Shown here piece after piece: positions 8,026 through 17,176 of a stretch of DNA of 36,326 nucleotides; positions within the stretch are counted from its first letter, which is position 1, and the number at the start of each line of letters is the position of its first letter. This DNA is from an uncultured Bacteroidia bacterium. GTDB taxonomy: Bacteria > Bacteroidota > Bacteroidia > Bacteroidales > F082. The position numbers were made by a program, and so were the translations under genes. A model generated the notes under the pieces. The model was not told the DNA's origin. It saw nothing but the letters and a program-made list of their open reading frames with translations, and did no database searches. The stretch lies in NCBI GenBank assembly GCA_902801465.1, contig CADCIH010000021.1:1-36326 (forward strand). Reading direction: 5' to 3'.

Positions 8026-8337
8026 TTACATAATGATGTTGTCGATGACGACTTTGCTCAGATACTGACGGTGGCCGTTAGTGGTCTGATAGCCTTTTCT
8101 TCTCTTTTTCTTGAAGACGATGACTTTCTTGCCTTTCAGGTGCTCCTGAATGGTAGCCTCGACTTTCGCACCATCAACGGTGGGAGTGCCGACTTTAACT
8201 GCGCCTTCGTTGTCAATCAGTAATACTTTGTCGAAGGAGACCTTGCTTCCTTCTTCTTCTTGCAGACGGTTGACGAAAATGTACTGTCCGTTCGTCACCT
8301 TGAACTGCTGTCCAGCTATTTCTACAATTGCGTACAT
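8026..8337 (-). CDS. rplU: 50S ribosomal protein L21
   Basis: L21 binds 23S rRNA in the large subunit. The protein has 103 residues, starts [14 protein letters not shown] and contains the signature [22 protein letters not shown] near the C-terminus. It is the first gene of the rplU-rpmA operon. A good promoter lies immediately upstream on the same strand. Confidence 0.98.
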   Translation of the reverse strand: MYAIVEIAGQQFKVTNGQYIFVNRLQEEEGSKVSFDKVLLIDNEGAVKVGTPTVDGAKVEATIQEHLKGKKVIVFKKKRRKGYQTTNGHRQYLSKVVIDNIIM

Positions 8338-8357
8338 GTCTCTAAAATTTCGGACTG

Positions 8358-8386
8358 CAAAATTACAACTTTTTTTGATTGTACAA
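8358..8386 (-). promoter_or_regulatory. rplU promoter
   Basis: The minus strand carries TAATTTTG (8358-8365) as -7 box, with TTG (8384-8386) 18 bp upstream. It lies about 20 bp from the rplU start codon, in a stretch without other genes. Confidence 0.65.
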
Positions 8387-8409
8387 CCATTTCTTTAAAA
8401 ATTTCCGAA

Positions 8410-9693
8410 TTATTTTTTGAAAATTCGATTGGCGACCTCGGCTACATCCTCTTTGGTAAAGGCGATTGGGAAGATGTGGTCGGGTTCCAAATGGAAGAGC
8501 TGATGGGCTTCTTGGAACTCTTTTTCGCCTCCGCCGGTGATGTTGAGCATGACGACGTCGTCGGGTTTCACCTTATTATTATTGATGGCTTGCACCAACG
8601 AGGCGAGGGCGACGCCGGCTGCGGAGTAGATGTCGCGGCCTTCGGTCTCGAGGAACAGGCCCTTGGCAGCCTGGGCTTCCTCGTTGCTCACGGCGAGGAT
8701 GTCGCCGTTGGTGTCTTTCAGGGCATCGTAAAGTCCACCCGCCAGTGAGTACGGCGGCTTGCGATTGGAGAGCACGGGGGCGCATATCTCAGCGGCGTCG
8801 CGGCGTGCCTGGTCGGCATCGTAGGGCAACAGCGCGCGCGAATCCTGACGCCAGGCATCGTACATGGGTACAAAGGGTTTGTTCTGTGAGACGAAGAGTC
8901 GGGCTTTGTTTTGGCCGAAACGGCCGTCTTCCAAGAAACGCAGGTTGGCTTCCCAGGCGGCGATGGCGCCAGTGCCGCTACCCACGGCTTGGAAGTAAAA
9001 GTCGGGGATGCGCCCGATGGTGGTCACGGCCGACATCATGGTGGTGCTCATGCCGTCGCGTCGGGCGATGTTCTTGGCGCCGCCTTCGGCAAGGAAGCCC
9101 GGGAGCTCGCAGACGAAGTTGGAGAGTTGGATGGCGTCGAAATAGTCGCTGCCCGAAGCGGTGGTGAACAACTTCACACAGGGATTCAGCGGCTTGTCGA
9201 ACCACAAGGCCTTGATGTTGTCCTGCGGCACGCAAAGGAGCAACGGGATCCCGTTGTCGGAACACACCTTGGCAAAGGCCCTGGCGGTGTTGCCTGCCGA
9301 GGCCACCACAAGCACCTGGTCCTTCTGCCCTTCGCCTAACCGGGCGCATACCGAATAGGCCTCGGTCTCCTTGAACGAACAGGTGGTCATGCGGGCGCCC
9401 CTCTCGGGCCACCAACCGCTGAAAGTGATGTAGAGGCTGTTCAGTCCCAACTTCTTGGCCAGCTTCTCGCTCTTGTATGTGATGGGGCAGGAGGGATTCT
9501 CCAACAGTCGCTGGATAGGCATCCAGTCGGCGAACTTGTACAGCCCGAGACTATCGTCGCCAACATGCAGCTGCTTTTGTTCAAAGACAGCCCTCACAAG
9601 GCTCGGAGCCTTGCCGTCGGGGTCGTCCAAAATCCATCCCTTGTCGTCAAAAATGCGGCCGTCGGCCACGTTCATCAACTTGTATTTTCCCAT
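8410..9693 (-). CDS. Cysteate synthase (threonine-synthase-like PLP enzyme)
   Basis: A fold-type II PLP enzyme. The family makes L-cysteate from O-phosphoserine and sulfite (EC 2.5.1.76). The sequence follows the cysteate-synthase subgroup rather than ThrC: an N-terminal KYKLMNVADGRIFDDKGW block, then SLGLYKFADWMP, FSGWWPERGA, the PLP lysine in TCSFKETEAYS (Lys108), SAGNTARAF (132-140), YFQAVGSGTGAIAAWEANLRF and LNITGGGEK. The length of 427 residues fits. In Bacteroidota cysteate feeds sulfonolipid (capnine) synthesis; the acyltransferase and reductase for that pathway are not in this window. The gene is monocistronic and faces the C10 protease gene. Threonine synthase is the alternative, judged less likely. 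Confidence 0.82.
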   Translation of the reverse strand: MGKYKLMNVADGRIFDDKGWILDDPDGKAPSLVRAVFEQKQLHVGDDSLGLYKFADWMPIQRLLENPSCPITYKSEKLAKKLGLNSLYITFSGWWPERGARMTTCSFKETEAYSVCARLGEGQKDQVLVVASAGNTARAFAKVCSDNGIPLLLCVPQDNIKALWFDKPLNPCVKLFTTASGSDYFDAIQLSNFVCELPGFLAEGGAKNIARRDGMSTTMMSAVTTIGRIPDFYFQAVGSGTGAIAAWEANLRFLEDGRFGQNKARLFVSQNKPFVPMYDAWRQDSRALLPYDADQARRDAAEICAPVLSNRKPPYSLAGGLYDALKDTNGDILAVSNEEAQAAKGLFLETEGRDIYSAAGVALASLVQAINNNKVKPDDVVMLNITGGGEKEFQEAHQLFHLEPDHIFPIAFTKEDVAEVANRIFKK

Positions 9694-9713
9694 GGTTTCT
9701 TTGTTTAGTCCGG

Positions 9714-9721
9714 CAAAATTA
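9714..9721 (-). promoter_or_regulatory. -7 box of cysteate synthase gene
   Basis: The minus strand reads TAATTTTG 20 bp before the start codon. No good -33 box is visible at the usual distance. Confidence 0.5.
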
Positions 9722-9785
9722 CAAAAATTAGTAAATATACTTACTATAAGTATAAATACTTTCGATTTTATAATTTTTTTTAATA

Positions 9786-9819
9786 TTTGGATTTTTAAAC
9801 GAAAAAAATACTAATTTTG
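9786..9819 (+). promoter_or_regulatory. Promoter of the C10 protease operon
   Basis: TAATTTTG at 9812-9819 is a -7 box. TTTG at 9786-9789 lies 22 bp upstream, slightly longer than usual. It diverges from the cysteate synthase promoter across an AT-rich gap. Confidence 0.5.
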
Positions 9820-9847
9820 ACACCTTATATTATATACGAAATGTCCT

Positions 9848-12631
9848 ATGAATAGAAGATTCTTTACACTGTTGCTTATCATATTGAGTTTCAGTCAGAT
9901 GATTGGGGCTCCAATAGAGGTGGGCACTGCACGGAAAGTGGCACAAGGCTTTGCCCAAACGGCTTTTGCCGAGTCATCGCGGAGCAATTCGCTGGATTTG
10001 GTGATGACTTCCGATGCTTATTTTGTGTTCAATGTCGGGCAAACGGGTTTTGTTATCGTCTCTTCCGACGACCGTTTCCGTCCCATTGTGGGTTATTCTG
10101 AAGAAGGTGTGTTCCCCCTGGAGAATCTTTCACCTGAGATGATGTATTATCTCGAGAATCTCAGCCAAGGCCGTGATGCTGCTATCAAGGCGTCCATGCG
10201 TCAGTATGACGAGGTTGCCGACGAGTGGCAGCGCCTGCTTGGTGGCGGTTCTCTGCGTGACGGAGAACGCAAAGCCTTCTATTTGGTTAAGACCAAATGG
10301 AACCAGAACGCTCCTTACAACAAGTTCTGCCCTTCGGAAGGGGGACGGACCTATGCGGGTTGCGTGGCTACCGCCATGTCGCAGGTGATGAACTTCTGGA
10401 AACATCCCACCCACGGTTACGGACAGCATTCCTATACCCATTATCAATATGGTGAACTCTCGGCCAACTTTTCCGAGGCCGAGTACAATTATGACCTGAT
10501 GCCGAATTCCATCAACGAGCAGTCGCCGATTGAGAATATCGACGCCATTGCCATGTTCATGTATCACTGTGGCGTCGCCGTCGATATGGGCTATGGCACC
10601 GATGGTAGCGGCGCCTATTCGGAAGATGTGCCGGACGCCGTGCTGAAGTATTTCGGCTATACCAATTGCTGCCGCCTGGTGTACCGCGACTATCTCTCCT
10701 TGGGTGAGTTCCAAGCCCAGCTGAAAAACCAGTTCGACATGGGATGGCCTGTCTACTACTCGGGTAGCGATGTCGACGGCAATGGAGGTCACGCCTTCGT
10801 GTGCGACGGCTACGACGAGAACGACCTGTTCCACTTCAATTGGGGATGGAGCGGCTCGGGCGACGGCTTCTTCGCCATCGATGAACTCAACGTCTCCAGC
10901 TATGCCTTCAACTCAGGCCAAGCCTTTATCGCCAACTTCGTTCCTGCCGAGGTGTTCGTGAACGTTTCCAAAGCCCCAGACTATTTCACCGCAGTCCCCA
11001 ACGGCGACGAGGGGTTCTCAGTCACGCTAACCTGGACCAATCCTGTCGCCACAGTCGAAGGCGCTCCGATGGCATCGATCGACGAATTGGTGGTCATGCG
11101 TGATGGCGTCGCCATAAAGAGCTTCGACCATCCCGTGCCTGGAGAGACGATGACCTTCGTGGATGAAGCAGGTCTGCCCATCACGGTCAACTATACGGTG
11201 CATGCCGTCTATCAAGGTGTCGACGGCCGTAAGGCCCATGCCAACGGCATCAACCTCGGTCCCGCCTGCAACTGGAAGGTGAACCTTACAGCGGATCAGG
11301 AGACGGGCTGGGGCAATGGTGTGCTGACCCTGATCAACTCCTCAGGTGTGGTCCTGGCCGAATTGACAGCCAGCCGATCCGAAGAGTCGTTCGAAGTCGA
11401 AGTGCCCGTGGGCAGGACCAGCCTCGTTTGGAAAGCCCCGACCGACAGCATTCAGGTGGGATTGGAAGTCATCGACGCCTCGGGACAGACCGTGTTCGCC
11501 TATGAAGGCCCCTCCACCTTGATGCCCCAAGGGCTGTTTTTCGAGACAGTGAACACCTGCGGCCAAGAAAGCGAGCTTGAAACACCTTCCGAACTGGAAG
11601 CGGAAGTGGTTGGCGACAATGTGGTCCTCCATTGGAAGGGATCCACCAACCCCGATGCCCTCTATATCATTTATCGTGACGGTTACTTCTATACCATGGT
11701 GCATGGCACCACTACCTTCACCGACGAACTGGCAGCCCTAAACATGCACACCTATAGCGTGTCCTCTTTCTCGCCGGAAGGAGAGAGCGACCCGTCGAAC
11801 ACGGTCAGTGCCGTCGCCGAAAGCGAACTGGGCGCGCCGAAAGACCTCGACTTTGAAATCCTTGAAAGCGGCAAAATCAAGATAACTTGGACCGCTCCGG
11901 AACAAAACGACTTGTTGGCTGGTTACGAGCTTTATCGTAAACCCAAGGATGGTGAATACAAGCGTATTAAGACCTTGGGGGTAAATGCGAACTCCAATAC
12001 CGACAACTTCAGTGTGGACGACGGCAATACTTACTATTATTATCTGATAGCCGTCTATCGCGATCGGGGCTATATCTCATCTTCGCAAGCCCGCTCGCTG
12101 AAACATCCTGACCAACATTTCATTGAAGTGAACCGTTCTCACATGCCCTCTGGCCTGACCCTCGATGAACAAGAAGGCAACCTGATACTGAAATGGGAAG
12201 TGGCCATGCTGGCCGAGACCTATAACGTGTATCGCAACGGGGAACGCATCGCCGATGGTATCTCCGAGACCCAATATGTGCTTGCCGCCGACGGTGAACC
12301 TGCCTATTTTCAGGTGACAGGCGTGCTCAACGGGGTGGAGTCAAGTCCCTCCTATAAGGCATTCTATGCCCATTACACCATCGATGAGACCTCGTCGGCA
12401 GGCATGACTCTCATGCCCAACCCCAGCAATGGGACGACACTCGTTCAAGCCCAAGGCATTCGGGAAGTCAACGTCTTTAGCCTCACCGGACAAAAGGTCA
12501 TCAGCTGCCAGACAGCTGGCGACGAAGCAGTGCTTGACCTCAGCGGCCAGAAACCCGGCGTGTATTTCGTCAAGGTCAACACCGACCACGGTGAGATGGT
12601 CCAAAAACTCGTTCTGATGAAAACCTTCTAA
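9848..12631 (+). CDS. T9SS-exported C10 family cysteine protease (streptopain-like)
   Basis: A secreted protease of the SpeB/prtT/interpain family, 927 residues. A signal peptide (1-20) is followed by a streptopain-type propeptide (about 22-140; FVIVSSDDRFRPIVGYS). In the catalytic domain Cys172 lies in TYAGCVATAMSQVMNFW and His315 in NGGHAFVCDGY, with the NWGWSGSGDGFF block after it. Downstream come several fibronectin-III-like repeats (about 380-480 and 575-840) and a type A T9SS sorting domain (MPNPSNG..., VFSLTGQKV, GVYFVKV...KLVL). The protein should be exported, cleaved and anchored to or released from the surface. It heads a run of secreted proteins; the next start is 3 bases after its stop. 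Confidence 0.93.
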   Translation: MNRRFFTLLLIILSFSQMIGAPIEVGTARKVAQGFAQTAFAESSRSNSLDLVMTSDAYFVFNVGQTGFVIVSSDDRFRPIVGYSEEGVFPLENLSPEMMYYLENLSQGRDAAIKASMRQYDEVADEWQRLLGGGSLRDGERKAFYLVKTKWNQNAPYNKFCPSEGGRTYAGCVATAMSQVMNFWKHPTHGYGQHSYTHYQYGELSANFSEAEYNYDLMPNSINEQSPIENIDAIAMFMYHCGVAVDMGYGTDGSGAYSEDVPDAVLKYFGYTNCCRLVYRDYLSLGEFQAQLKNQFDMGWPVYYSGSDVDGNGGHAFVCDGYDENDLFHFNWGWSGSGDGFFAIDELNVSSYAFNSGQAFIANFVPAEVFVNVSKAPDYFTAVPNGDEGFSVTLTWTNPVATVEGAPMASIDELVVMRDGVAIKSFDHPVPGETMTFVDEAGLPITVNYTVHAVYQGVDGRKAHANGINLGPACNWKVNLTADQETGWGNGVLTLINSSGVVLAELTASRSEESFEVEVPVGRTSLVWKAPTDSIQVGLEVIDASGQTVFAYEGPSTLMPQGLFFETVNTCGQESELETPSELEAEVVGDNVVLHWKGSTNPDALYIIYRDGYFYTMVHGTTTFTDELAALNMHTYSVSSFSPEGESDPSNTVSAVAESELGAPKDLDFEILESGKIKITWTAPEQNDLLAGYELYRKPKDGEYKRIKTLGVNANSNTDNFSVDDGNTYYYYLIAVYRDRGYISSSQARSLKHPDQHFIEVNRSHMPSGLTLDEQEGNLILKWEVAMLAETYNVYRNGERIADGISETQYVLAADGEPAYFQVTGVLNGVESSPSYKAFYAHYTIDETSSAGMTLMPNPSNGTTLVQAQGIREVNVFSLTGQKVISCQTAGDEAVLDLSGQKPGVYFVKVNTDHGEMVQKLVLMKTF

Positions 12632-12634
12632 AAA

Positions 12635-13822
12635 ATGAAATCCATGAAAAAACATATATTCTTTGTGATGGCGCTGATGTGCGCAATGAATGTGACCGCC
12701 CAGGAACCTGTCCACTTTACCCAGAAACTCGACAGCGTGGTCGGATCGAACGATTTCGACTGGACCCGTTTCAAGACAATATTTACTTATTACGAGGAAG
12801 ATTCGGTGATCTTGGACGAGACCTATAGCTGGGAGAATGGATTGTGGACCCTCTCAGGAGGTAAGGCTTATCAGTATACCACCGGCTTCCAAAAACTCTT
12901 GGGGACCATCACCTCAGTCGCCGAAGACACCGTATTGACCCCCTCTTCCTGGACCGATTATCAATATGACGACCTCGGTCAATTGACCCTTGTCATGAAT
13001 TATGTCAAAGGCGATACCTCATGGGTCGAAAACTCGAAATACGAGTACTCCTATGACGAGGCTGGATCGGTCGACACCAGCCTGTATTACACCATCCGAA
13101 ACGGAAACTGGAGAGAATCCCAAAGGAACATTTATTCCTATGACGAAGAACACCGATGCACCAGTCTCCGCATCCAATCCAAGGGTGGCTGGGGACCCAA
13201 CGCCAACCAATGGAGAGACAACTATCGTTACGACTTCGAATATGAAGACGGCGAGCTTCTGGCAGAGTATTGCTATGTGGCCTCAGGATGGTTCGGCGGC
13301 GGCGACATGGTCCTCGATAGCAAATGGGTATATGAATATGACGCAGAAGGCAACCTGCTGAGAAAGACAGGAAGCGTCTTCAATGAAGTGGACTGGGTTG
13401 TTCGCGATGTCTATGAAAATCGCTACGGACCCTCGGTCGATGTTCACACCGTGCTGGGTCTCGAACCTTTCTGGCAGACTGTTGTCGACGAAGGCATGGG
13501 CTATACCTCAGGTGCCGACATGACGCTCAAGAGCCAATGGCTCTCGTGCTCAATCATCAGCGCTGACCGCGATACCGAGTTTGCCCTCTATTGCTCGGGC
13601 TTCGCAGGAGTGGATGAGGAGCAGGTAATGCCGTTGAAGGCCTGGTGTAGCAACGGGCGTCTGTTGGTGACTTGTGAGCAACCTTCCGACATCACGGTGT
13701 TTGACCTTCTGGGACGTGTGGTCGCCTCGGAAAAACAGACCCTGTACGGCGAATTCAACCTGACCCCAGGGCTCTACATCCTTGGAAACGGCAACGCCAG
13801 GGTGAAAGTAATTGTGAAATAA
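12635..13822 (+). CDS. T9SS cargo with YD-like beta repeats, unknown
   Basis: The protein has 395 residues, with a signal peptide (about 1-22, ending VTAQ). The middle part (about 60-270) is made of repeating Tyr/Trp-rich strands such as YQYDDLGQLT, YEYSYDEAGS, YSYDEEHRCT and YEYDAEGNLL. They resemble YD repeats or the DUF4595-type beta sheets of Bacteroidales surface proteins. The last 70 residues form a T9SS sorting domain (ITVFDLLGRVV, GLYIL, KVIVK). Start may be the ATG at 12635 or 12644. The 3-base gap to the C10 protease suggests co-expression, so it may be a substrate, partner or separate surface factor. Confidence 0.85.
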   Translation: MKSMKKHIFFVMALMCAMNVTAQEPVHFTQKLDSVVGSNDFDWTRFKTIFTYYEEDSVILDETYSWENGLWTLSGGKAYQYTTGFQKLLGTITSVAEDTVLTPSSWTDYQYDDLGQLTLVMNYVKGDTSWVENSKYEYSYDEAGSVDTSLYYTIRNGNWRESQRNIYSYDEEHRCTSLRIQSKGGWGPNANQWRDNYRYDFEYEDGELLAEYCYVASGWFGGGDMVLDSKWVYEYDAEGNLLRKTGSVFNEVDWVVRDVYENRYGPSVDVHTVLGLEPFWQTVVDEGMGYTSGADMTLKSQWLSCSIISADRDTEFALYCSGFAGVDEEQVMPLKAWCSNGRLLVTCEQPSDITVFDLLGRVVASEKQTLYGEFNLTPGLYILGNGNARVKVIVK

Positions 13823-13837
13823 TCAGTTTAAAAAATA

Positions 13838-14986
13838 ATGAAAATGAGCAGATTTTTTAAGTTTTTTGCCGTCACCCTCCTGCTGGGTGTGGGTAGCGTG
13901 GCACTCGCTCAAGATGCCAACGAAGAAAAAGAACCGGTGTATCAAATTACCGAAACCCTAAACGTTCCGCATACCGCCGTCGATAACCAAGGCAGCTCAG
14001 GAACCTGCTGGTGCTTTGCAGGTATCGGTTTTGTTGAGGCTGAAATTCTACGAATGTATGGTAAGGAATTCAATCTTTCGGAAATGTTCGTCGTCCGTAA
14101 CGCCTGGTCGGAGAAGGTGGCCAAGTTCGTTCGTATGCATGGAAACAGCACCCTCAGCCAAGGCGGTGAGGTGTGTGACGTGCTGTATATGATCAACAAA
14201 TACGGCATGATGCCCGAGGCCGACTATACCGGCAAGGTGATCGGCGAGGACCGTCACATGCACAGCGAGATGAACGAAGTGATTGGCAGCGTTGCCCGTG
14301 CCGTCATCAAAAACGGCAACAAAAAGCTCTCTCCTGCCTATCCTAAGGCTTTGCAGGGCGTGCTCGACGCCTATCTCGGCGATGTGCCGGAAGACTTCAC
14401 CGTGGATGGCAAGAAATACACCGCCAAGTCGTTTGCAGAAGCTTACCCGATCGACCCCGCCAACTACATTGAGATATGCTCCTTCACCAGTGAGCCTTAC
14501 TACGAACCTCACGTGGTGGAGATTCCCGACAACTGGACCTGGACACCCGCATACAATATGCCTCTTGATGAGCTGATGGGCGCTGTGGACTATGCCCTTG
14601 AGCACGGCTATACCCTTGGCTGGGCCCAAGACGTGAGCAACAAAGGATTCTCGGGCAAGACCGGCATCGGCATCGTTCCCGAAGATCCCGAGGCCACCCT
14701 CTGGGAAGAGATCGTCGCCGAGAAGAAAGTGACCGACGAAGACCACCAAAAAGCCTACGACAACTGGGATGCCGGCGACGACCATAGCATGCTGGTGGTG
14801 GGTATCGCCAAGGACCAAAACGGCAACAAATACTACAAGATCAAGAACTCCTGGGGCGACAGGGGACCTTATAAAGGTTACTGGTATTGCTCTGAACAGT
14901 ATCTCCGCCAATACACCATTTTCTTCACACTGCACAAGGACGCGCTGTCGAAGGATATGGCGAAGAAGATAAAAGTTAAGAGATAA
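13838..14986 (+). CDS. Exported papain-like (C1B, bleomycin-hydrolase-type) protease A
   Basis: The protein has 382 residues. A signal peptide (1-24, ending LAQ) is unusual because PepC/BLMH-type enzymes are normally cytoplasmic. The catalytic set is visible: Gln51 and Cys57 (VDNQGSSGTCWCF), His316 (GDDHSMLVVG) and Asn337 (KIKNSWGD). The chain is shorter than classical PepC (about 440-450). It starts 15 bp after the T9SS cargo. It has no T9SS domain or lipobox, so a periplasmic location is likely. Its coding end runs into a GATAAAA micro-repeat. Confidence 0.9.
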   Translation: MKMSRFFKFFAVTLLLGVGSVALAQDANEEKEPVYQITETLNVPHTAVDNQGSSGTCWCFAGIGFVEAEILRMYGKEFNLSEMFVVRNAWSEKVAKFVRMHGNSTLSQGGEVCDVLYMINKYGMMPEADYTGKVIGEDRHMHSEMNEVIGSVARAVIKNGNKKLSPAYPKALQGVLDAYLGDVPEDFTVDGKKYTAKSFAEAYPIDPANYIEICSFTSEPYYEPHVVEIPDNWTWTPAYNMPLDELMGAVDYALEHGYTLGWAQDVSNKGFSGKTGIGIVPEDPEATLWEEIVAEKKVTDEDHQKAYDNWDAGDDHSMLVVGIAKDQNGNKYYKIKNSWGDRGPYKGYWYCSEQYLRQYTIFFTLHKDALSKDMAKKIKVKR

Positions 14987-15055
14987 AAGATAAAAGATAA
15001 AAGTTAAAAGTTAGAATACGATACAATATACAATATACAATAAAAAACAAACAAT
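14969..15055 (+). repeat. GATAAAA / ATACAAT micro-repeat tract
   Basis: The tail of protease A and the following gap consist of short direct repeats: AGATAAA several times, AGTTAAA twice, then ATACAAT units. The gap is otherwise empty apart from AT-rich sequence before the next start. Similar low-complexity words flank other genes in this window. Confidence 0.7.
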
Positions 15056-15079
15056 TCATTTATTTAACATTTTAACAAA

Positions 15080-16309
15080 ATGAAAATCAGACATTTTTTG
15101 ACTGCCGCCGCCGTGATGCTCAGCGTTGCCGCCGTGGCTCAACCGCAACCCAAACCGGAAGAGAAACAAGATGAAGGCTTCAAGTTTGAAACCATCAAGG
15201 AATTACCTGTCACCTCAGTGAAGAACCAGGCTCAAGCCGGTACCTGCTGGTGCTACTCGACATTGGCCTTCTTCGAGGCAGAACTGCTCCGCATGGGCAA
15301 ACCCGAATACGACTTCTCCGAAATGTACATTGTTTACAAGACCTACCTCGACCGTGCCCAAGCCGCTGTCCGTACCCACGGCGACGTGTCGTACTCACAA
15401 GGTGGTTCCTTCGGCGATGTGCTCTATGCCATCAAGCATTATGGCCTCGTCCCGGATAGCGAGATGCCTGCCGGTGCCATGCACGGTGACTCCCTCTCCA
15501 ACTTCAACGAACTCACCGCTGTCACCGATCCTTACATCGAAGGCGTCATCAAGAGCCGCAAGATCCAGATGGACCCCGATGGCAACCCGCTGTGGAAGAA
15601 AGGCCTGGCCGGTATCTACGACGCTTACCTTGGCGTGCCTCCGACCGAGTTCACCTATAATGGCAAGAAATACACCCCCATGAGCTTCGCCGAATCCACC
15701 GGCCTCAACATGGACGAATATGTCAACCTCACCTCCTTCACCCATCACCCCTTCTATGAACCCTTCGTCATCGAGGTTCAGGACAACTGGCGCTGGGGCA
15801 AGGCCTGGAACCTGCCTATCGACGAGTTCATGCAGGTCATGGACAACGCCATCGAGAAAGGCTACCCGATTGCCTGGGGCTCCGACGTGAGCGAAAGCGG
15901 CTGGCTCCGTGGCAAGATGGCCGGTATCGCCGTGCTGCCCGACCTCGACGCCAAAGAAGCCGATCTGCAAGGTAGCGACATGGCCCACTGGATGGGACTG
16001 AGCGCCGCCGACCGTAAGAAGGAAGCCCAGAGCCAACCCACTCCCCAGAAATGGGTCACCCAAAAAGAACGTCAGATCGCTTACGACAACTATGAGACAG
16101 GCGACGACCATGGCATGCTGATCTACGGCACCGCCAAAGACCAAATCGGCAACGAATACTTCATCGTGAAGAACAGCTGGGGCGACGCCGGACAATACCA
16201 CGGCAAATGGTATGTCTCCAAAGCCTTCGTCCGCTACAAGACCCTGAACATCGTCGTTCATAAGGACGCCCTTCCGAAGGATATTGCCAAGAAACTGGGA
16301 ATCAAGTAA
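15080..16309 (+). CDS. Exported papain-like (C1B) protease B, paralogue of A
   Basis: The protein has 409 residues, with a signal peptide (1-20, ending AVAQ). It aligns along its length with the preceding protease. Catalytic Gln50 and Cys56 lie in VKNQAQAGTCWCYS, His343 in GDDHGMLIYG and Asn364 in VKNSWGDAG. Compared with A it carries an extra stretch of roughly 30 residues before the His (around residues 286-325, MAHWMGLSAADRKKE). The pair looks like a tandem duplication that has diverged, so the two enzymes may have different substrates. Predicted location is periplasmic or exported. Confidence 0.9.
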   Translation: MKIRHFLTAAAVMLSVAAVAQPQPKPEEKQDEGFKFETIKELPVTSVKNQAQAGTCWCYSTLAFFEAELLRMGKPEYDFSEMYIVYKTYLDRAQAAVRTHGDVSYSQGGSFGDVLYAIKHYGLVPDSEMPAGAMHGDSLSNFNELTAVTDPYIEGVIKSRKIQMDPDGNPLWKKGLAGIYDAYLGVPPTEFTYNGKKYTPMSFAESTGLNMDEYVNLTSFTHHPFYEPFVIEVQDNWRWGKAWNLPIDEFMQVMDNAIEKGYPIAWGSDVSESGWLRGKMAGIAVLPDLDAKEADLQGSDMAHWMGLSAADRKKEAQSQPTPQKWVTQKERQIAYDNYETGDDHGMLIYGTAKDQIGNEYFIVKNSWGDAGQYHGKWYVSKAFVRYKTLNIVVHKDALPKDIAKKLGIK

Positions 16310-16320
16310 ATAGATAGAGA

Positions 16321-17142
16321 ATGAAAATAATGGTTGTTTTAGCCAGTATTTTATCCTTCTTTGGATGCCAGTCGTCAGGCGACAAATACGAAAACGACAC
16401 CATCACCTATTTCTCATACTATATGGGTGGTGGAATGCGTCGCTTCGATGGCTATAGGTATCTCGTGGAGAAGACCAAGGACGGACGCACCCACTTCCTC
16501 TTCAATAAGGATTATCCCGACGAAAAGGAATTCATCATCGACGACGCTTCGGTTTTCGACAGCCTCCAACAGATTGTGATGAAACACAAGATGTACAAGT
16601 ATTCAGGCAACTATCAGCCTTCCATGCGAATCTTTGATGGACAATCCTGGGACTTTTATGTGAAATATGCCTCGGGAGCTTCCATCAGTGCAGGAGGCTA
16701 TATGGCCGGCCCGAATGGCTACGGGGAGGCGTTTGCCGATGTCATTGCATGCCTCGACCAATGGAAAAAAATGGAGGTTGAAGTGAATCGGTTGGCATCG
16801 TTCGACTTTACCTATATCTCCACAAAAGTCCATATCGAACCACAAGGCGACCATGCTTTGGTGACGATCGATGATGAAACCACCGGGCGTCATGAAGTGA
16901 TTGAAAAGCCCGCTGAACTGCTTGAAGACCTGAGAGTGACCACCATCACCGAGGATCTTAGGGAAAACGGAACCCTCCGTAGCGAGGACCCCAATTGCAA
17001 ACCCTTCAGCTTTGACATTGTCTTCTCCGATGGCAGCCGTTATGTTTACGACAGTTACGACTTAAGTTATACTTGCCATAAGACGGAAGTGATGTTCTGG
17101 TTCCTTGAAAGATGGGAAATTAGTGTTGATTTTAATAAATAA
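16321..17142 (+). CDS. Lipoprotein, unknown
   Basis: The protein has 273 residues. A short hydrophobic leader ends in FFGC, with Cys16 as the probable lipidation site. The mature part is a soluble alpha/beta sequence with two similar halves, each ending in a segment of the type SWDFYVKYASG and SFDIVFSDGSRYVYDS, suggesting an internal duplication. I recognise no family. It starts 11 bp after protease B and so probably belongs to its transcript. Confidence 0.75.
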   Translation: MKIMVVLASILSFFGCQSSGDKYENDTITYFSYYMGGGMRRFDGYRYLVEKTKDGRTHFLFNKDYPDEKEFIIDDASVFDSLQQIVMKHKMYKYSGNYQPSMRIFDGQSWDFYVKYASGASISAGGYMAGPNGYGEAFADVIACLDQWKKMEVEVNRLASFDFTYISTKVHIEPQGDHALVTIDDETTGRHEVIEKPAELLEDLRVTTITEDLRENGTLRSEDPNCKPFSFDIVFSDGSRYVYDSYDLSYTCHKTEVMFWFLERWEISVDFNK

Positions 17143-17176
17143 TAATATTTTAATTGTTTAACTTAAATTCAAAACA

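Noticed and set aside
10130-10834. Long open frame antisense to the C10 protease gene
   Set aside because: It mirrors the codon pattern of the protease, whose catalytic motifs and sorting domain are clear on the plus strand; the product has no recognisable features.
15395-16261. 288-codon frame antisense to C1B protease B (and the similar one at 14048-14935)
   Set aside because: Both are shadows of the paralogous proteases; the similarity between the two shadows only reflects the similarity of the real genes.
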